Assembly: GCF_011764505.1 (NCBI RefSeq)
Contig: NZ_AP022839.1
Coordinates: forward strand, 789,001-853,000
Direction: 5' to 3'
Length of the DNA: 64,000 nt
Source: Legionella antarctica
GTDB lineage: Bacteria; Pseudomonadota; Gammaproteobacteria; Legionellales; Legionellaceae
Shown piece after piece: positions 40,968 to 49,285 of the stretch. The notes beneath the pieces are model-generated. The model was not told the origin of the DNA. It did not search any database and saw only the letters and a list, made by a program, of their open reading frames with translations. Position 1 is the stretch's first letter. Every line of letters begins with the position of its first letter. Both the position numbers and the translations under genes were made by a program.

Positions 40968-41325
40968 GATTAATCAAAATTAAGTGAAGCAGAAGTTGAT
41001 ACCTTGCTGTTTCTTCCGTCTGATTCAATCTCATATGCCTTTAGAGGAGTACCTTTGCAGCTGAAGTTGACTCTTTAATTTGGGTGCCCTTATCATAAAG
41101 CGAGATTGATTAAATAGGGCTATAAAAGGAAAGGCTAGTTTCAAACAGGCTCTGCGTGAAATAATAAATACACTATACTAGTGAAATTTGTTGGAGTGTC
41201 GGTACCATTCAAAAATCCAGTGTAAAGAACTAATATCTGTTAGAAGTTTTAACTGGATCTCGCGAATAAGTCGTGGGACTTTGAAAAGAAGTATTTTGTT
41301 TCGCCTTAAAAAGTAAGGAAATAAA

Positions 41326-42507
41326 ATGAATACAGTCCAGTGGCTTACCAGGCTTATTAGTTATAATACCGTGTCGAGCAACTCGAATAGACCCTTAATT
41401 GAGGCAGTGGATGACTGGTTCAAATCACATGATATTGATTCTTATATTATTCCTGGGCCTTCAGAAGGAAAGGTTAATTTATTTGCAACAATACCCGCCA
41501 GTGATGGTCAAATTGAAGGGGGTCTTTTGTTATCTGGTCATACGGATGTGGTGCCGGTAGTTGGACAAATATGGAATAGCGATCCTTTTGTTGCTACGGA
41601 GTATGATGGGAAAATTTATGGACGTGGTGCTTGTGATATGAAAGGATTTTTAGCCGTCTTACTTGCACTTGCTCCGGAATTTAAAAAATCAAAACTCTTA
41701 AAACCCATTCATTATTCATTTACCTGTGATGAAGAGATAGGTTGTCTGGGTGTTGATTATTTAGTCGATTATTTACAAAAAATCGGCATTCATCCTGAGG
41801 GGTGCATTGTCGGTGAGCCGTCAAGCATGCGGCCGATAGTAGGTGAAAAAGCAAGAGTACTTTATTACTGCCAGATACAAGGGAAGTCAGTCCACTCTTC
41901 TCTGGCGGCATATGGTTGCAATGCCATTGAATATGCAAGTCGTTTAATCTGCTATATCAACAGGATTGCACGTTATGTAAAAGAAAACGGTCCTTTTGAT
42001 ACGGCATTTGATCTTCCTTATACCACAATAACTACCAATCTAATTGAAGGAGGAACGGCGACCAATATTATCCCTGGTCGTTGTGAGTTCACTCTTGAAC
42101 TGCGCTACATTAGCGAGTTTCTGCTGGAGAATTTTAATAATCAAATTAAAAATTATATTAATGAAAGATTATTACCTGAAATGCGAAAAACATACCCCGA
42201 TGCCGTTATTTCTTTTGAGAAAATTTCAGATGCGCCAGGATTTAATGCAATAGAAGACTCTTCAATTATTAGAATAGTGCGTGCCGTTACAGGGATTAAG
42301 AGTCGTTTCAAAGTTTCCTACGCCACAGAATCAGGCATATTTCAAAATGCGCGAATCCCCACATTAATCTGTGGTCCCGGGAATATAGAACAGGCTCATA
42401 CTCCAAATGAGTTCATTACTATTGAACAGCTCTGTTTATGTGAAAAAGTTCTCCATAATGTACTTCATTTTTTTTGTATGGATTTAGAAGACAGCGATAA
42501 CTCCTGA
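41326..42507 (+). CDS. argE: Acetylornithine deacetylase
   Basis: Cytoplasmic M20-family metalloenzyme removing acetyl from N-acetylornithine in arginine synthesis. 393 residues. Metal-binding and catalytic motifs are SGHTDVVPV, RGACDMKGFLA, and TCDEEIGCLG with the catalytic Glu pair; a dimerisation domain begins near SVHSSLAAYG. The late His is in EQAHTPNEFI. AAGGA precedes the ATG. ArgE and succinyl-diaminopimelate desuccinylase (DapE) are close; YNTVSSNSNRPLIE and the length favour ArgE. Confidence 0.9.
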   Translation: MNTVQWLTRLISYNTVSSNSNRPLIEAVDDWFKSHDIDSYIIPGPSEGKVNLFATIPASDGQIEGGLLLSGHTDVVPVVGQIWNSDPFVATEYDGKIYGRGACDMKGFLAVLLALAPEFKKSKLLKPIHYSFTCDEEIGCLGVDYLVDYLQKIGIHPEGCIVGEPSSMRPIVGEKARVLYYCQIQGKSVHSSLAAYGCNAIEYASRLICYINRIARYVKENGPFDTAFDLPYTTITTNLIEGGTATNIIPGRCEFTLELRYISEFLLENFNNQIKNYINERLLPEMRKTYPDAVISFEKISDAPGFNAIEDSSIIRIVRAVTGIKSRFKVSYATESGIFQNARIPTLICGPGNIEQAHTPNEFITIEQLCLCEKVLHNVLHFFCMDLEDSDNS

Positions 42508-42533
42508 GTTCAGAGAGAGAGTATATATTCAAA

Positions 42534-43037
42534 TTAGTGAATTTTTATCCGATAGAAATAACATCTCATCCCCAGATAAGTCCCTTCTTTATAATATTTC
42601 ATACCGCATTTCTTCATAACGCGGAATGAGGCAACATTTTCTACATCTGCATATGCAATAATGTACTCTGTATCGATATAAATTTTTGCCCAATTGATCA
42701 ATGCTTTTAGTACCTCAGTGGCATATCCCTTGTTCCAGTATTTTTTATGAAAGAGATAGCCTACCTTAATTTCTCCAGTTTCAATTTCATTAAAATAGGC
42801 CTCTCCAACAAATTTCCCATCTTTGAGCTGAAAAAGAACAAAACAAGGTAAGTGTTTGTTCTTATAGTTAATAATAGATTCTTTGATAAAATTTTTGATT
42901 TCATGATCAGTTAATGTGCCCTCAGGATAAAATTCTTTAACTTCAGGATCTTTATCTATGCGCTCTAAATATTTGGCATCTTCTTTTCTGATAAAACGCA
43001 GACCAAGGTGTTTTGTTGTGATTAAATAGGATTGCAT
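42534..43037 (-). CDS. RimJ/RimL-type GNAT acetyltransferase
   Basis: 167 residues. The start TKHLGLRFIRKEDAKYLERI is typical of the RimL-like Acetyltransf_3 family. GYLFHKKYWNKGYATEVLKAL contains the acetyl-CoA-binding loop (NKGYAT), and VENVASFRVMKKCGMKYYKEG is the conserved C-terminal helix-strand. AGGG precedes the ATG. It may acetylate a small amine or a protein N-terminus; no context clue. Confidence 0.87.
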   Translation of the reverse strand: MQSYLITTKHLGLRFIRKEDAKYLERIDKDPEVKEFYPEGTLTDHEIKNFIKESIINYKNKHLPCFVLFQLKDGKFVGEAYFNEIETGEIKVGYLFHKKYWNKGYATEVLKALINWAKIYIDTEYIIAYADVENVASFRVMKKCGMKYYKEGTYLGMRCYFYRIKIH

Positions 43038-43266
43038 TATATTCCCTTATAAATTGGTTAATTAGTCGAACTCCTGTGTGTCGTATTTAATTTTAGTCTA
43101 TTTTTTTTGTTGGATCTTAAAAAGTAGATTTTTTATAGATGGTGTCCATCTTGTGGGCTTGTTTTCCTAAAACAGAACAATTAATATGTTCTTGCATTTA
43201 ATGCAACAGTTGTCTATTACTGTTGAATTCAGGTTCATAAATTATCTTAAAATAAAGGTAGCAGCT

Positions 43267-43674
43267 ATGAAAAAATTACTTTCCATTTCAGCCTTGGCTA
43301 TTATTATAAGCGGTTGTGCATCGATTCCAATGGACCCCCAGGCAGCTCGTATTATCGCAGCTCCAAATCCCGCACCTAAAGGATGCAAGTACTTAGGACA
43401 GGTTGTTGGTAACCAGGGTAATTTCTTTACGGGAAGTTATACATCCAACCGTAACTTAGAAGAAGGTGCGATGAATGATCTTAAGAATAAAGCAAACAGA
43501 TTAGGCGCAAATTACGTTCAGTTAATTACTAATCGAGCAGGCGTTACTGGTTCTATGAGTGGAGCGTTTGATCGCCAGGGTGGTTTTATGAGCGGTGGTT
43601 CAGAACAAACCAATGTAACCAACTTAGGTAATGCTTATCGTTGTGATCCTAAGTCTATTGGGTTAGCACAATAA
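43267..43674 (+). CDS. DUF4156-family lipoprotein
   Basis: 135 residues from the ATG at 43267. The signal MKKLLSISALAIIISGCAS contains the lipobox ISGC. The mature protein has two further Cys (GCKYLGQV and YRCDPKS) that could form a disulphide, and the conserved MNDLKNKANRLGANYVQL block of DUF4156 lipoproteins. Function unknown. The upstream in-frame starts at 43186 would put 27 residues before a good signal peptide and are rejected. Confidence 0.82.
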   Translation: MKKLLSISALAIIISGCASIPMDPQAARIIAAPNPAPKGCKYLGQVVGNQGNFFTGSYTSNRNLEEGAMNDLKNKANRLGANYVQLITNRAGVTGSMSGAFDRQGGFMSGGSEQTNVTNLGNAYRCDPKSIGLAQ

Positions 43675-43695
43675 GCAATAAAGAATTGAAAAAAG

Positions 43696-43724
43696 CTGGG
43701 CTTACAAAGCCCGTCTTAGCCCAG
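43696..43724 (+). terminator. Stem-loop just after the DUF4156 lipoprotein gene
   Basis: CTGGGCT (43696-43702) pairs with AGCCCAG (43718-43724). An alternative inner pairing GGGCTT/AAGCCC competes with it. It lies 22 bases after the stop, with an A-run before it and no T-run after, so it may terminate in both directions only weakly. Confidence 0.5.
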
Positions 43725-43800
43725 TACAAAGTCCCAATATTTTGCATTTTTTATGACGAAATTAAATACTCCGAAAGAAATCGTAAGTCTTCTTTGAAAA

Positions 43801-43829
43801 AATAGAATCGGCATAATGCTGATTCTATT
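43801..43829 (+). terminator. Second stem-loop downstream of the lipoprotein gene
   Basis: AATAGAATC (43801-43809) pairs perfectly with GATTCTATT (43821-43829), and the loop can close further with GC pairs (GCATAATGC). A-run before and T-rich bases after fit a bidirectional terminator. The rest of 43675-43987 holds nothing else I recognise. Confidence 0.6.
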
Positions 43830-43987
43830 GTCTTGTACCAAGGTCGAGTTGTAAACAAGAGGCAGCTTATTTTGATCAAAAATGGAGTGATTAAATCAAT
43901 ATTTAATCTAAATATAACCTTTTTATATTGTTATATAATTGGGCTTTGTTCTATAATAAAACAAAGAAAATATTTTTTGGCTTAATT

Positions 43988-45004
43988 ATGCATTACTTTA
44001 AGAAAATGAATATCGATCAAGTACGTTTGATAATTGATCCAATGATAAACAGTCTTTCTGATATAAAGACAGTTAATGATGAAATAATTAGCAATGCTCG
44101 CCTGGATATTGATGGGGGGTTAAACGAATTGCGAGAAGCCGAGAAAATAACGCTTAAACAATACCAAGATATGATGCTGCAAAATAGAGACGAGCTTAAG
44201 CTTAGAATCACAGCTGGAGAGCTCATCGATCAACAGTTTCAACGTTTGTCGAATTTACAAGCTGAGGCTAGCACCAAAACTCAAGGGTTTAATCTTCCCA
44301 ATACCACGAGTACACATGATCTCGAAAAACTTATGGCACTGCTTCAAATTAGACGGGCTATAACTGAGGATAAGAAAGAAGAGTTATGTTTGACCACTTT
44401 ATTTCAAACTGTAGAAGCGTGTAAAAATCATCTGGATGAGTTTGGTTCATTTGAGTCAAAAACTATACCTCTTCTAAAAAAAGAAGAACAATATGTTGTC
44501 TCGTTACACAAGCAAATGGAGCACTTCAAGTTGGATGAGCCCAACTCAAAGGATATTGAAAGATATATTAAAAAATTAGAAGAATTTAGAGCTATTCAGA
44601 AGAAATATTTGAATGATCCCAATATTTCAGAGGATGAAGAACAAATAATGCAACAGCTGTACCGAAATATCAGCGTGACCTCTATAAAGGTTATTGATGA
44701 TTTAATTATGGGTAATGGCGGGGTGGATGATGACGAATTTCAAAATGAGATATCTGCTCATGTACTTACTGCATGGAAACAATCACAAAAAATAGAGATT
44801 ACCTCTGGTTTTAAAGGATTTATTAATGCAATTTGTAATGTGATTAAATTAGCTCCTATTTTTAATATCACCAATAGTTCGATCATTAATAAAATGAATG
44901 ATATAAAAAATGAGTTATTCCTAAATACAGAGGAGGATTCTGATTTTGAAGATGAAGATGAAGATGATGAGAACAGGCGTTTATTAGAACGTAGAGGTCC
45001 ATAA
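43988..45004 (+). CDS. Helical protein with acidic C-terminus, unknown function, effector candidate
   Basis: About 338 residues from the ATG at 43988 (another in-frame ATG at 44006 has AAGA upstream; the ATG at 43928 is too far up). Strongly helical and charged, with coiled-coil-like stretches (around LREAEKITLKQYQDMMLQNR and DIERYIKKLEEFRAIQKKYL). There is one hydrophobic patch (GFINAICNVIKLAPIFNI) and no signal peptide. It ends in a run of Asp/Glu (EEDSDFEDEDEDDE) then NRRLLERRGP. Acidic, E-rich C-termini are known in some Dot/Icm substrates, so export is possible but unproven. No family recognised. Confidence 0.6.
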   Translation: MHYFKKMNIDQVRLIIDPMINSLSDIKTVNDEIISNARLDIDGGLNELREAEKITLKQYQDMMLQNRDELKLRITAGELIDQQFQRLSNLQAEASTKTQGFNLPNTTSTHDLEKLMALLQIRRAITEDKKEELCLTTLFQTVEACKNHLDEFGSFESKTIPLLKKEEQYVVSLHKQMEHFKLDEPNSKDIERYIKKLEEFRAIQKKYLNDPNISEDEEQIMQQLYRNISVTSIKVIDDLIMGNGGVDDDEFQNEISAHVLTAWKQSQKIEITSGFKGFINAICNVIKLAPIFNITNSSIINKMNDIKNELFLNTEEDSDFEDEDEDDENRRLLERRGP

Positions 45005-45153
45005 ACCTTACTGCATTGCACCATGTATTGGTGCGTCTTTTAAAGAGTAAATTGCTTACGTTATAAAATTTATGAGCCATGCCGATTGTTATCCACCAAA
45101 ATATAATGATAGATTAAGATAATCTGGCTTTTCTAACTGAAGGCATGCATAAA

Positions 45154-46026
45154 ATGAAATCTAAACTGGATAAAGGACTATCGAGGTTTAAATTAATCTT
45201 TCTGGTAACCACATTATTTTCTACATTCTGTTTTGCGCAAGAGCGTGAAATTGCTATAACCATAGATGACTTGCCTCTTGTGGCGTCACAAATGAATACC
45301 CCCAATAATCAAAAGCGGTCTATAGATCGTTTTAACAAGATAATAGAGGCCTTTGTTACCTATAAAGTTCCCGCCACAGGTTTTGTCATTGCAGGAGCAA
45401 TAGAAAAAGGTCAATGGGAATTTCTAGAACAGTTTCATAAAGCAGGCCTCATGCTGGGTAACCATACCTACTCACATTACAACTTAAATCAAATGAGTGC
45501 CGAAAAATATATTGCTGATGTAGCGCGTGCTGATAAAATCCTTACCCCGATAATGACAAACCCCAAATATTTTCGTTATCCGTATCTTGCTGAGGGCAAC
45601 AAAAACACAAAACAGCAGGTGCATGATTACCTGGCTGAACATCATTACACCATCGCGCCTGTTACGATTGACAGTAAAGACTTTAATTTTAATGAAATGG
45701 CTTATAAAATTCCGTTCCGAGCGAGAGAGGCTTATATTCTTCATAAACTAAAACCTCGTTATTTGGCCTATATCTGGAAGCAAACATTAAGAGCAGAAAA
45801 AAAATCAAAAGGACAATCTTCGAAACAGATTTTGTTAATTCACGCCAATCTTATTAACAGTTATTTATTAGGCGATATTTTAGAAATGTATCAAAAAAAT
45901 GGGTATAAATTTATCAGCTTGACTGAGGCACTAAAAAATCCAGCACCCACCATTTCGTTACCCTCATTTCTGGAGAGTGCGAGAACTCAATCAGAGGTTC
46001 TATCTGAAGAGATAACCGCAAAGTGA
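45154..46026 (+). CDS. Exported polysaccharide deacetylase (NodB homology domain)
   Basis: 290 residues from the ATG at 45154; GAAGG lies 10 bases upstream of it, whereas the ATG at 45145 is too close to that site. The signal peptide ends near FCFAQ. NodB motifs are AITIDDLP (catalytic and metal Asp), LGNHTYSHYNLNQ (HxxxH metal site) and FRYPYLAEG. The late LLIHANLINSYLLGD replaces the usual LxLH motif with His. It should remove N- or O-acetyl groups from a cell-wall or surface glycan in the periplasm. Confidence 0.88.
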   Translation: MKSKLDKGLSRFKLIFLVTTLFSTFCFAQEREIAITIDDLPLVASQMNTPNNQKRSIDRFNKIIEAFVTYKVPATGFVIAGAIEKGQWEFLEQFHKAGLMLGNHTYSHYNLNQMSAEKYIADVARADKILTPIMTNPKYFRYPYLAEGNKNTKQQVHDYLAEHHYTIAPVTIDSKDFNFNEMAYKIPFRAREAYILHKLKPRYLAYIWKQTLRAEKKSKGQSSKQILLIHANLINSYLLGDILEMYQKNGYKFISLTEALKNPAPTISLPSFLESARTQSEVLSEEITAK

Positions 46027-46081
46027 CAGGTCTTAATCAGAATCAATCCACTGTTGTTTTTATTGGTGCAGGAGAACAACC

Positions 46082-46291
46082 ATGCTAGGTTGGCTTGTAA
46101 GGATACTCTTGATGATGGCAGGTTCGATTACAAGTTGGTTTATTGCGCGTGATTCGCTTAAATTCAATATCATACAGATGATCATAGCTCTTTTCCTGGT
46201 TACTCTGGTGATGTTCATTGCACTCTTTTGGCGGCCTTTTTGGGATTGGGTCACTCGCAACAAAAAAAGATCTGAGACAAAGTCTAAATAG
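46082..46291 (+). CDS. Small membrane protein, two helices
   Basis: 69 residues. AGGAG lies 7-8 bases before the ATG. Two hydrophobic segments (LVRILLMMAGSITSWFIA and FNIIQMIIALFLVTLVMFI) are followed by a basic tail (NKKRSETKSK), predicting cytoplasmic termini. It begins 55 bases after the deacetylase gene on the same strand and may be cotranscribed. The overlapping frames on the other strand lack ribosome-binding sites. Function unknown. Confidence 0.7.
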   Translation: MLGWLVRILLMMAGSITSWFIARDSLKFNIIQMIIALFLVTLVMFIALFWRPFWDWVTRNKKRSETKSK

Positions 46292-46581
46292 TAATACTGG
46301 AATATAGAATGTGATGTAGGCTATTAATTTCATGAGATCTGAATCGGCTAGTAAAAATATGGCCCGACCTTTGTCTGTCTTTCAGATTCAGGCCTAGTTC
46401 TGGAAATCAGGTTAAGAAAACCTTATGCCTGATGTAGATTTGCGGTATTATATTTTGGAGTTTTGCTTTATTGGTTCAAGTGGTTTGAAATTAAGCGATA
46501 ACTCATTTGACGAAGTATGCTATTTTATAGACAATTACATATAAGGTACGGATTAATAGTGTTTCATAAGGACTGCGGCAG

Positions 46582-48066
46582 ATGGATGCTTTTTACTCAA
46601 AAATAAATGCCGCCATTATTATTGGATTCTGCACTATTTTAAATGCTTGCATGGTGGGACCGAATTTTCACTCGCCCCCACCTCCACAAGTCAAGAGATA
46701 TACTGAGACACCGCTGCCTGAAAAAACGGTACGAAGTCAAAGTGCGGGCGGTAATCAACAGACATTTATAACGAATAAAGATATTCCCATTATCTGGTGG
46801 GAACTTTTTCATTCCCAAGCTATTAATGAGCTTATCCAGGCGGGTTTAGCCAATAATCCGACCTTGCCTTCGGCTATAGCTGCTTTACGTCAGGCGCAAG
46901 AAAATGTAAAAGTTCAGATAGGTAATACTCTTTGGCCCGCTTTCAATACGACAAATATTGGACAAAGACAACGATTTTCGCTTGCTACAATTGCTGGTGG
47001 TGATGAAGGGGTAACCTTTAATTTGATGAACGTCACTGCCAATGTCTCTTATACCCTGGATGCTTTCGGTGGTGCTCGACGTGGAATTGAATCGCTACGA
47101 GCCCAAGCGGACTATCAGCAATTTTTGTTAATTGCAGCTTACCTCACTTTAACTTCAAATATCGTGACTACTGCGATCAGTGTTGCTTCATATCAGGAAC
47201 AAATTGAGGCTACTGTAGCGTTAATTAAGGTGGAGGAAGTGGTACTTGATATTTTAACGAAACAGTATCGGTTAGGTGGAATTTCTAATGCAGATGTGTT
47301 GACGCAAAAAACAACTCTGGAGCAGACAAAAGCATCGCTCCCTCCTTTGCAAAAAAACTTATCATGGGCCAAACATTCATTATCAGCCTTGGTAGGCCAA
47401 TTTCCAGATGGACCTTTACCAAAGATCAATCTAAATAGTTTAAAGCTACCCGCTAATTTACCAGTTAGTTTACCATCCAATCTGGTGCGTCAGCGTCCGG
47501 ACGTTCGTGCTGCAGAAGCATTACTTCACGCAGCCTGTGCTCAGATAGGGGTGGCTACAGCAAATCTACTTCCTCAACTGACCTTGACGGGCAGTTACGG
47601 CTGGCTCAATACCTCGGTAACTAATTTGTTTACCCCTCAAAATGTGGTATGGAGTATGTTAGGCCAAGTGGCTCAACCTCTTTTTCAAGGAGGGGCTTTA
47701 TTTGCTGCTCGTCGTGCGAAAATTGCAGCGTATCAACAAGCAGATGCGGAATATCGCAAGACTGTATTGCAGGCGTTTCAGAATGTGGCAGATTCCTTAC
47801 GTGCTTTAGAAACTGATGCACGTACTTTGCAGGCGCTGGCATTGTCTGAAAAAGCTGCTCGTAGTGCCCTTGATTTGACCCTGGCCCAATACCGGCTGGG
47901 TGGTACGAATTATATTAATTTGTTAAATGCACAACACCAGTATCAACAAACTCGAATCAACCGCATTCAAGCACAAGCAGCTCGATATAGTGATACTGTA
48001 GCATTGTTCCAATCATTAGGAGGCGGGTGGTGGCATAAACCATGGTGTACCGACGAATGTGGTTAA
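46582..48066 (+). CDS. RND efflux outer membrane lipoprotein (NodT/OprM type)
   Basis: 494 residues of the TolC-like outer membrane factor family. The N-terminus has a lipobox-like ILNACMVGPNF, and the paired-repeat helical barrel shows NPTLPSAIAALRQAQENVK, then LVRQRPDVRAAEALLHAACA and LALSEKAARSALDLTLAQYR. It forms the exit channel of a tripartite pump. It is first in an operon with the adaptor and RND transporter, an order less usual than adaptor-transporter-channel. AAGGA is about 10 bases before the ATG. Confidence 0.92.
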   Translation: MDAFYSKINAAIIIGFCTILNACMVGPNFHSPPPPQVKRYTETPLPEKTVRSQSAGGNQQTFITNKDIPIIWWELFHSQAINELIQAGLANNPTLPSAIAALRQAQENVKVQIGNTLWPAFNTTNIGQRQRFSLATIAGGDEGVTFNLMNVTANVSYTLDAFGGARRGIESLRAQADYQQFLLIAAYLTLTSNIVTTAISVASYQEQIEATVALIKVEEVVLDILTKQYRLGGISNADVLTQKTTLEQTKASLPPLQKNLSWAKHSLSALVGQFPDGPLPKINLNSLKLPANLPVSLPSNLVRQRPDVRAAEALLHAACAQIGVATANLLPQLTLTGSYGWLNTSVTNLFTPQNVVWSMLGQVAQPLFQGGALFAARRAKIAAYQQADAEYRKTVLQAFQNVADSLRALETDARTLQALALSEKAARSALDLTLAQYRLGGTNYINLLNAQHQYQQTRINRIQAQAARYSDTVALFQSLGGGWWHKPWCTDECG

Positions 48067-48136
48067 AGGTGATTATTTAATTGCTACAGCCCTGGATAAC
48101 GGACATTTATTTTGTCTATGAATAGAGAGATTTTTC

Positions 48137-49270
48137 TTGAAAAAACCAATGATAATGATGTTAATTGGAGTAGCAATCCTGTTCGCCGTGGTTTTTGGCT
48201 GGAAAGGATTTAAGGCGATTATGATGAAAAGATATTTGACATCAGCCCAACAGCCAGCTGTCACCGTTTCTACAATGAAAGTTAGCTCTTTAAGCTGGCA
48301 ACCCAGATTAACATCAGTTGGCAGTTTACGGGCTAAGGTTGGTGTCAATGTGACAACTGAACTTGCGGGTATGGTGCAAACAATTCATTTTACTCCAGGT
48401 GCCACAGTAAAAAAGGGAGATTTGCTGGTTCAACTAAATGCTGGAACAGAACTAGGGCAGCTGCATGCGTTGCAAGCGCAGGTCGAGCTTGCAAAAATCA
48501 CTTATAAACGAGATAAGGCCCAATATGATGTTCGTGCTGTGAGTAAGCAAGCTGTGGATTCTGATGAGTGGAGTCTCAAAAATCTTCAGGCTCAAGTAGA
48601 GCAACAAGCCGCAACTGTAGAGAAGAAAACTATACGTGCTCCTTTTACTGGGCACCTTGGGATTAATAATATAAATCCTGGGCAGTACATCAATGTAGGT
48701 GATACCATCACCACATTACAAGCCCTGAATCCGATTTATGCTGACTTCTATCTTCCCCAGCAAGCCTTGGCAAAATTGAAAACGGGACAAGTAGTTAATG
48801 TAGTTACTGATACCTTTCCCAAAGAAGTTTTTAACGGGAAAATCACTACTATCCAACCTGCCGTAGATAATGCGACACGTAACGTATTGGTGGAAGCAAC
48901 TCTTCCAAATCCGGAATTTAAATTAAAGCCTGGAATGTTTGTTCAGGTTGAAGTTGATGCTGATAAGCCGCAAAACTATCTTACAGTCCCGCAATCAGCT
49001 ATTAGTTTTAACCCCTACGGCGATATTGCTTTTATCGTTAAAGACAGTGGAAAAAAAGATAATAAAAACCAACCATTATTCGTTGTGAATGAGGTTTTTG
49101 TCACGGTAGGTGATTCGCGTGGCGATCAGATTGCGATTTTAAAAGGTTTGCAGGCTGGCGAGGTTATTGTTACCAGCGGCCAGCTTAAACTTAAAAATGG
49201 AAGTATCGTTGTCATCAATAACAAAGTACAGCCAAGCAATGAAGCTGCGCCCAAAGTACTGGAAAAATAA
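48137..49270 (+). CDS. RND efflux periplasmic adaptor (membrane fusion protein)
   Basis: 377 residues with an N-terminal membrane anchor (MMLIGVAILFAVVFGWKGF). Adaptor blocks are the lipoyl halves (VNVTTELAGMVQTIHFTPGA and IRAPFTGHLGINNINPGQY), an alpha-helical hairpin between them, and the beta-barrel region (DATRNVLVEATLPNPEFKLK spans NATRNV). The frame starts at TTG 48137; an ATG at 48149 would remove four residues and is the other option. It links the outer membrane channel with the RND transporter 15 bases downstream. Confidence 0.92.
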   Translation: MKKPMIMMLIGVAILFAVVFGWKGFKAIMMKRYLTSAQQPAVTVSTMKVSSLSWQPRLTSVGSLRAKVGVNVTTELAGMVQTIHFTPGATVKKGDLLVQLNAGTELGQLHALQAQVELAKITYKRDKAQYDVRAVSKQAVDSDEWSLKNLQAQVEQQAATVEKKTIRAPFTGHLGINNINPGQYINVGDTITTLQALNPIYADFYLPQQALAKLKTGQVVNVVTDTFPKEVFNGKITTIQPAVDNATRNVLVEATLPNPEFKLKPGMFVQVEVDADKPQNYLTVPQSAISFNPYGDIAFIVKDSGKKDNKNQPLFVVNEVFVTVGDSRGDQIAILKGLQAGEVIVTSGQLKLKNGSIVVINNKVQPSNEAAPKVLEK

Positions 49271-49285
49271 TTAAGGATTGCAAAC

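Noticed and set aside
40684-41034. 116-codon leftward frame over the entericidin gene
   Set aside because: The opposite strand encodes a convincing entericidin with lipobox and ribosome-binding site; this frame has neither good start nor known motifs.
44758-45024. Ser-rich leftward frame opposite the acidic-tail gene
   Set aside because: The Ser run is the antisense of GAT/GAA codons of the acidic tail.
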